A stretch of DNA of 22,514 bases. Source: Nemertoderma westbladi (taxonomy: Eukaryota > Xenacoelomorpha > Nemertodermatida > Nemertodermatidae). Shown here one piece after another: positions 18,389-22,514 of the stretch. The notes beneath the pieces are model-generated. The model made no database searches. It was given only the letters and a program-made list of their open reading frames with translations, and had not been told where the DNA came from. The stretch covers positions 1 to 22,514 of the forward strand of contig JAUCBJ010006285.1 in NCBI GenBank assembly GCA_032718475.1, given 5' to 3'. The position numbers and the translations under genes are program-made. The number at the start of each line of letters is the position of its first letter. Positions within the stretch are counted from its first letter, which is position 1.

Positions 18389-18742
18389 TTAGTCGATTCC
18401 TCCTTGACTGGAAACATCAGGTTCGGGCCGTTCGGCCCATACAAAGTCATTAGCCTCCATGCCTGAACCCGCAGGATCATAAGATCTACAGTATGTATCG
18501 GTATATCGTTCAGTCGTTTTTTCCTTTGTCAGTACTGTAGTATTGATAGGCTCCGTCTCGTGGGTATTCAGAGGACCCCCATTCGACGTATTCGCATCTC
18601 CTCCTGGTTGTTTCGGGTACCACCGCCCGCCATATGCGCATCTCTTCGTGGTTGTTCCGGGTACCACCCCCGTTCGCCGCATTCGCATCTCATCGAGGAA
18701 GTTCCGGTCCGGGTACCCCGTGTAGGCATATTCATTCATCAT
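18389..18742 (-). CDS. Unassigned ORF with three ~15-residue repeats (117 aa)
   Basis: It opens with a true ATG (MMNEYAYTGYP) and reads 117 codons to TAA. Residues from about 9 to 54 follow a tandem DNA repeat of about 45 bp (18589-18718): each unit has a Tyr/Val-Pro step and a basic/Gly stretch (TGYPDRNFLDEMRM, GVVPGTTTKRCAYGGR, WYPKQPGGDANTS). The rest is polar and low in hydrophobics, without signal peptide or membrane segment. It lies divergently from C1QBP, 226 bases between the two ATGs. It might be a first exon of the coiled-coil gene, but no donor in the phase needed to join 16129 or 16247 was seen. It may equally be non-coding. Confidence 0.25.
   Translation of the reverse strand: MMNEYAYTGYPDRNFLDEMRMRRTGVVPGTTTKRCAYGGRWYPKQPGGDANTSNGGPLNTHETEPINTTVLTKEKTTERYTDTYCRSYDPAGSGMEANDFVWAERPEPDVSSQGGID
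18589..18718. repeat. Three-copy tandem repeat, unit ~44-47 bp
   Basis: CGCATCTC recurs at 18593, 18637 and 18684, each followed by CG/GG-rich sequence, GTTCCGG-type words and GGGTACC. GC content is well above the flanks. Confidence 0.88.
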
Positions 18743-18762
18743 TGTTGTTTTTAAAGACCTAC

Positions 18763-18869
18763 CTACACCTACCTACATTCACCCTACACGTGCATCTACA
18801 TGTAGGCTACACATACCTACATGTAGCCTCTATGTAGGCTATACCTCTACGCAAAAGTTATACCCGTAA
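18763..18869 (-). repeat. Inverted repeat, right arm (107 bp)
   Basis: Reverse complement of 17218-17326 with a handful of mismatches. Its outer end is 99 bases from the C1QBP start codon, so it lies in that gene's promoter or 5' leader. Confidence 0.92.
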
Positions 18870-18968
18870 TACTGTATCATATCAGTATAATCCTACCTAT
18901 AATCGTAGGGGCCTACTGCAGTACTGCTGTACTGACTGACTATATAGTATATACCCGAGTACTGGAGT

Positions 18969-19799
18969 ATGGCTTTACGATTCTGTATACGTTCCTACGG
19001 CAAGCTGCCGAATTCAATATCTACCCATAAACCCAAAGTCGTCGCTTTCGCTAATATATTCAGACAAAGGAATTCCTTGGCTTTCTCACAACACAAACTC
19101 TGCGCCAACATATCTCGATGGACACCGCGGCAAGTCGGAAACTCGCACTCGGTGTTACTTCAACCTCTCCGAAAGGACACCACCTCGGCGAACTACAACT
19201 CCGAGGGCGACAAAGAATTATCCGGATTTCTCGAGGAAGAAATCAAAATGGAGAAAGAACAATCAGTTCCGGCACCGACACTTTCCGGCTACAATATTGA
19301 GAAAAACGGCGCAGAAGTTACTTTTTCTCGGCAACTTGGCGGAGAAGAAATAGTTATAAAGATGAATATAAATAAATCATTGGAAATGGGCAGTCAGAGC
19401 CAGGACGACGAACAGGATTTAAACGAGGCGGGTAATATGGGGAGCATAGCGAGTGTGCCGGTAATAACGATAGATATACGGAAACCCGGGAGTAGGATGA
19501 TGAGTATAACAGGCACCTTTACTGAGGATATCCTCAGGAAAGACCTTGACGGTGATATTAATGTGCTTGAGGTGCAAGAGGTTGCTCTGCATGATGGGGA
19601 ATGGAAGGATTCAACTTATTCAGTGTCCGGGGATGTTATGGACCAGACGATGTACGATCTGATTCTAGGGATGTTGGAGGAAAGAGGTTTGGATGCCGAC
19701 TTTCTGCAGTCGTTGCAGCAGTTTAGCACTTCGTATGAACACAGACAGTACGTTGGGTTCCTGCAGGAGTTTAAGCGGTTTGTAGACCACACTAATTAG
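18969..19799 (+). CDS. C1QBP: C1QBP/p32 (MAM33 family) mitochondrial matrix protein
   Basis: p32 forms a doughnut-shaped acidic homotrimer in the mitochondrial matrix, where it supports mitochondrial ribosome function and translation; it is also reported at other cellular sites. The 276-aa frame begins with a basic, Arg/Ser/Phe-rich segment without acidic residues (MALRFCIRSYGK onward, about residues 1-70) typical of a matrix targeting peptide. The MAM33 fold follows: DKELSGFLEEEIKMEKE (81-97), the beta strands NGAEVTFSRQLGGEEIVIKM (113-132) and INKS, an acidic loop QDDEQDLNE (145-153), VITIDIRKPG, then EWKDSTYSV (211-219), the helix MYDLILGMLEERGLDADF and the C-terminal helix QYVGFLQEFKRFV. 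These match the human protein block by block at nearly the same length (human 282 aa). It is one exon here, whereas the human gene has several. The ATG is the first in frame. Confidence 0.97.
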   Translation: MALRFCIRSYGKLPNSISTHKPKVVAFANIFRQRNSLAFSQHKLCANISRWTPRQVGNSHSVLLQPLRKDTTSANYNSEGDKELSGFLEEEIKMEKEQSVPAPTLSGYNIEKNGAEVTFSRQLGGEEIVIKMNINKSLEMGSQSQDDEQDLNEAGNMGSIASVPVITIDIRKPGSRMMSITGTFTEDILRKDLDGDINVLEVQEVALHDGEWKDSTYSVSGDVMDQTMYDLILGMLEERGLDADFLQSLQQFSTSYEHRQYVGFLQEFKRFVDHTN

Positions 19800-19947
19800 A
19801 CGTGTAAGTCTCAGCGTTTACGGCGCTCTTTAGTCAGTCGGGCAGATGATGCAGGTCTACTAATGATTGATCGCAATCTGCAGACTGAATCTCATTTGTC
19901 TTCGTTCGCGAAGAATATTTCTATAAATATATGCCGTTTATTAACTA

Positions 19948-19953
19948 AATAAA
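19948..19953 (+). promoter_or_regulatory. Poly(A) signal AATAAA for C1QBP
   Basis: A canonical hexamer 149 bases past the C1QBP stop, followed by a GT/T-rich stretch (TGTCACTGTTTTGC). It fits a short 3' UTR. Confidence 0.7.
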
Positions 19954-19959
19954 CTGATA

Positions 19960-20560
19960 CAATGTCACTGTTTTGCTACTATAATGTGCTCCTTATTGTG
20001 GAACCATCTTGTGTTAAAATATAGTTAAAAATTAGATCACAAACGTTATCAATTTGAATCAATAACTTTCCCATCATTTTGAATAATGATAAAAGAACGA
20101 AATGTTAATTGTAATTGTCTCCCAAAAGAGTTGTAATTTTATCTATCAATATTATTATAATTCCGAACAACTTCATAAAATCAAATCTAAAAAACTTAAT
20201 AAAATCCAATCTAAAATCCTTTCCGTTGGGGGGAGTGTTGGGGGATATGAGAAGGGTACGTAATAATAAATTGTCCTCTCCATGTCTCATAATAAAATTA
20301 ATTTTTCTAACAAACCGCCACGCCCCCATCCTTATTGCTTAAAATTTGCAACAGTTGGCCTACTGTAATAGATAATACCATGTTTTGAGCCAATGGCGCA
20401 ATTTTACCGCAAACACCAAATGTGTGTTTAGTGGATTTGACAAATTAATTTGATTTAATTTTAAAACATTAAGGGAAAAGAGCAGTTTAACAGTGGCCGT
20501 TTTTTCTAACCAAAACAATAAATAAGACTTATTTCCCTTGCGGTCAATTTGCGGTGGCGA
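19960..20560. other. Gene-free interval between C1QBP and the hAT-like element
   Basis: AT-rich. The 20105-20342 part is open on both strands but repeats AAATC(T/C)AAT(C)TAAAA-type words (20175-20217), so these frames look like low-complexity translations. The dispersed repeat copy 3 is at 20503-20525. Confidence 0.45.
20503..20525 (-). repeat. Dispersed repeat, copy 3 (partial, inverted)
   Basis: The reverse complement reads TTATTTATTGTTTTGGTTAGAA, matching the core of the copies at 3160-3208 and 16513-16561. Confidence 0.6.
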
Positions 20561-22149
20561 CAGTGCCGGATTAAGCCTCTGGTGGCCCTAAGGCACATTT
20601 TAGTAATTTCCAAAAATGGCCCGAAAATTTATATTTTTCCGCAAACCCTTTCAAAAGAAAAAGCTGCTAAAAACAACTGAAATTGTGAAAATGTTGCGAT
20701 GGAAATGTACAGTATTTTCGTTGGATGACTGCGTGCAAATAGTACTATTTTGTGATAGACAAAGTGTAGCAGTTACAAAATCGGTTCTAGAAGATCCAAA
20801 TGGCGATGTTTTACAAACCAATATTCACGATTGTAGCCCTAAAGATGCTAAACATTTTGGTCTATTATGTTTAATGGAAATTGAGTTAAAAATAAAAAAG
20901 TAGTAGGGAATTTAGTGATGAAAAAAGTCAAAATCGACAAACTGATAAAAAGGTTGTTTTATACAGAGAGGCATAAATATCAGCAATATATTATGTTGTT
21001 GAAAAGAGCAGTTTTGAGGTCAAAAAATAATTCAATGTTGAAAACAGATATCACCTTTTATGAAAGCCCTTCTTTCAAACAGCAAAAAATTGTGTAAATT
21101 TTCGAAAATTTCATTTCTGTAGGGGTTATAGTGAGCCCCCTTAAAGCTGACTGGTCCCTGTAGGTATTTAGCAATTTTGATCGGATCGTGGAAATGTGTT
21201 ATTTATTTGCTGTAGGGTAGGTTTCACTTTACTTATCTTTACTGGACTTGCTGAGAAATATAACACACCAAAAGTGTGGGGCTTTAGTGCAAAGATATAA
21301 TATTTCTGATCTAGATTTGGACTTGCTGAGAAAGTAATGTTTTTCGATAAGAGAACAGTCTCGGAAATAAGTACTTTTTGTCACTAATTTTAATTTACCC
21401 AAATTCAATTATGCTGTCCGAGAGTTTTAGGTTTTGCAGGAATTGCACCTAAAATGCCAAATTTGACACCTAAAATGCAAAATGCAATACACGAGGGCAG
21501 AACATCTGAATTTCGGTTAAATTAAATTACAGTAGTGACAAGAAGTTATTTCTGACACGGTTTTTTTTATCAACAACTATTTTATCTACAATTAATTTAT
21601 CCTTTTTTTTTATCTATTAGGGCCTATATTTATAAAACCCGTTTCCGGTGAAAAAAATTAATTTCGCACTGCCATCTCCAGGCCGTACAAATTTACGACC
21701 TTGATTTACGATGTACAGTATTTCCAGTATGCAGGCATGTCACCACGTCATTATTTAGTTGTTCTGGAAAGTTTTAATTACTGTACATACAGTAACTACT
21801 GTACAAATAAATCCCCACAAATAAACAAATTAAATTCTCCATTGTTCATAATAAGCACTTTAAAGTTTTACTGCCCATGTTTTATTATTTCCCTGCTATC
21901 AGGTCTTGAACTAATAACACAAGCAGCTGTCGGTCGATTGAGCTACAATTTTGCAATTTCTACCACAAATCTAGTGATAGGAAGTAGTCGAAAGATGCAC
22001 TTTTGTTCTGTTTTCTAGAAATTTTAGTGAGAAAAAATGTGGACTTTTCAGATAAAAATAATTTTTTTCACAGGAATGACTCGCTGAGAAAAAATAGCCC
22101 GTATTTTCGTCTGGCCCTAAGGTCGTACCTTAAGGTTAATCCGGCACTG
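20561..22149. mobile_element. Non-autonomous hAT-like transposon (1,589 bp) with 8-bp target duplication
   Basis: The left end CAGTGCCGGATTAA and right end TTAATCCGGCACTG are perfect 14-bp inverted repeats, extended by GGCCCTAAGG at the left (20583) and by CTGGCCCTAAGG near the right end (22111). The flanking 8-mers GGTGGCGA (20553-20560) and GCTGGCGA (22150-22157) match in 7 of 8 positions. CAGNG termini with an 8-bp duplication are the signature of hAT elements. Interior frames (20616-20903 and 20915-21097 plus) lack a BED finger, the hAT dimerisation domain or other transposase motifs, so this copy could move only with help. The interior contains shared segments with 11.9-12.6 kb and duplicates of GGACTTGCTGAGAAA (near 21243 and 21319). 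Confidence 0.9.
21893..21958 (-). repeat. tRNA-like (pol III A and B box) sequence inside the hAT-like element
   Basis: Read on the minus strand, TAGCTCAATCGACCG resembles an A box and, about 30 bases on, AGTTCAAGACC resembles a B box (GTTCRANNC). No matching acceptor stem was found, so this is not a working tRNA gene. It may be the head of a tRNA-derived SINE or an old tRNA pseudogene. Confidence 0.4.
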
Positions 22150-22157
22150 GCTGGCGA

Positions 22158-22514
22158 TCACAATAATTGTCAATTAAAGTCAATGTGCGCCACTATCTGT
22201 ATGTTTTCACTGTTTATTGAGAGAGAAATTACTGTTTCTCTAACAATATTGCGCACAATAATGATTTATTGAAGTTTACAACCAATGGTAACAGTAGAGA
22301 TTAAATTACCAACTTACGCAAATAAAGTAAATGATTTATGTATTTATAACATAATATTCAATAATGGAATACTAAAAATATTAGAATATTATTTGTTTTG
22401 AAGTCCGTCACCCGCGCTGATTAAGTTCAAATAAAACTACTGTACTAAAGTAGATATGAACTCTGATCCGAACCAAATAGCTCTTCCACTGAAATATCGA
22501 ATTTAACAAGTAGT
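22158..22514. other. Gene-free interval to the window end
   Basis: AT-rich flank to the right of the transposon. No coding or RNA feature was recognised. Confidence 0.5.

Noticed and set aside
17218-18869. A transposon with 108-bp TIRs
   Set aside because: The flanks (poly-A on the left, TACTGTATC on the right) show no target-site duplication, so it is reported only as an inverted repeat.
20616-21097. Two consecutive Lys-rich ORFs inside the hAT-like element as a possible transposase
   Set aside because: No BED zinc finger, catalytic motif or hAT dimerisation region is visible, and stops separate the frames. They are better treated as non-coding interior.
1-22514. CRISPR array, operon or prokaryotic features
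   Set aside because: Spliceosomal introns, animal-specific genes and poly(A) signals show eukaryotic DNA, and no regularly spaced direct repeats with unique spacers were seen.

Overview
The window is nuclear DNA of an animal. It is AT-rich, has low gene density, many simple repeats and long homopolymeric C/G tracts, spliceosomal introns in one gene, and remnants of DNA transposons and a non-LTR retrotransposon. A Van Gogh/Strabismus (VANGL) gene fixes the kingdom as Metazoa, since this planar-polarity protein is animal-specific. The phylum cannot be read from the sequence. A marine invertebrate would fit the repeat content, but that is a guess.

Layout. 1-4.4 kb: no recognisable gene; a (TA)n tract, a ~1 kb near-perfect palindrome bounded by poly-C and poly-G (403-1410), C-tracts and a G-rich tandem duplication. 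4.46-6.03 kb (minus strand): a full-length, intron-free Vang coding region whose reading frame is interrupted by four single-base insertions; removing one base at each gives a 521-residue protein with the canonical N-terminal MD(S/T)ES motif and C-terminal SETSV PDZ ligand. 6.40-6.92 kb: a 515-bp non-autonomous DNA transposon with 78-bp perfect terminal inverted repeats. 7-9.8 kb: simple repeats and unrecognised ORFs. 9.88-10.9 kb: decayed reverse-transcriptase end of a LINE (minus strand), with a second, inverted scrap of the same 3' end. 11.9-13.3 kb: non-coding repeats, including hairpins and a 54-bp tandem duplication. 13.74-13.98 kb: a deleted second copy of the 403-1410 palindromic element.

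14.36-14.99 kb (plus): a single-exon THAP zinc-finger protein. Converging on it from the minus strand are the last exons (15.29-16.25 kb) of a coiled-coil protein whose splice phases agree from exon to exon. 17.2-18.9 kb: two ~108-bp inverted repeat arms enclosing ~1.4 kb and an unassigned 117-aa ORF. 18.97-19.80 kb (plus): a complete single-exon C1QBP/p32 (MAM33 family) mitochondrial matrix protein. 20.56-22.15 kb: a 1,589-bp non-autonomous hAT-like element with 14-bp terminal repeats and an imperfect 8-bp target duplication.

The genes are not a functional cluster: a membrane polarity protein, a DNA-binding THAP protein, a coiled-coil protein and a mitochondrial protein share the window only as neighbours. 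The most notable signals are the four same-direction frame interruptions in Vang, the two copies of the poly-C/poly-G-bounded foldback element, and the well-delimited MITE and hAT elements.
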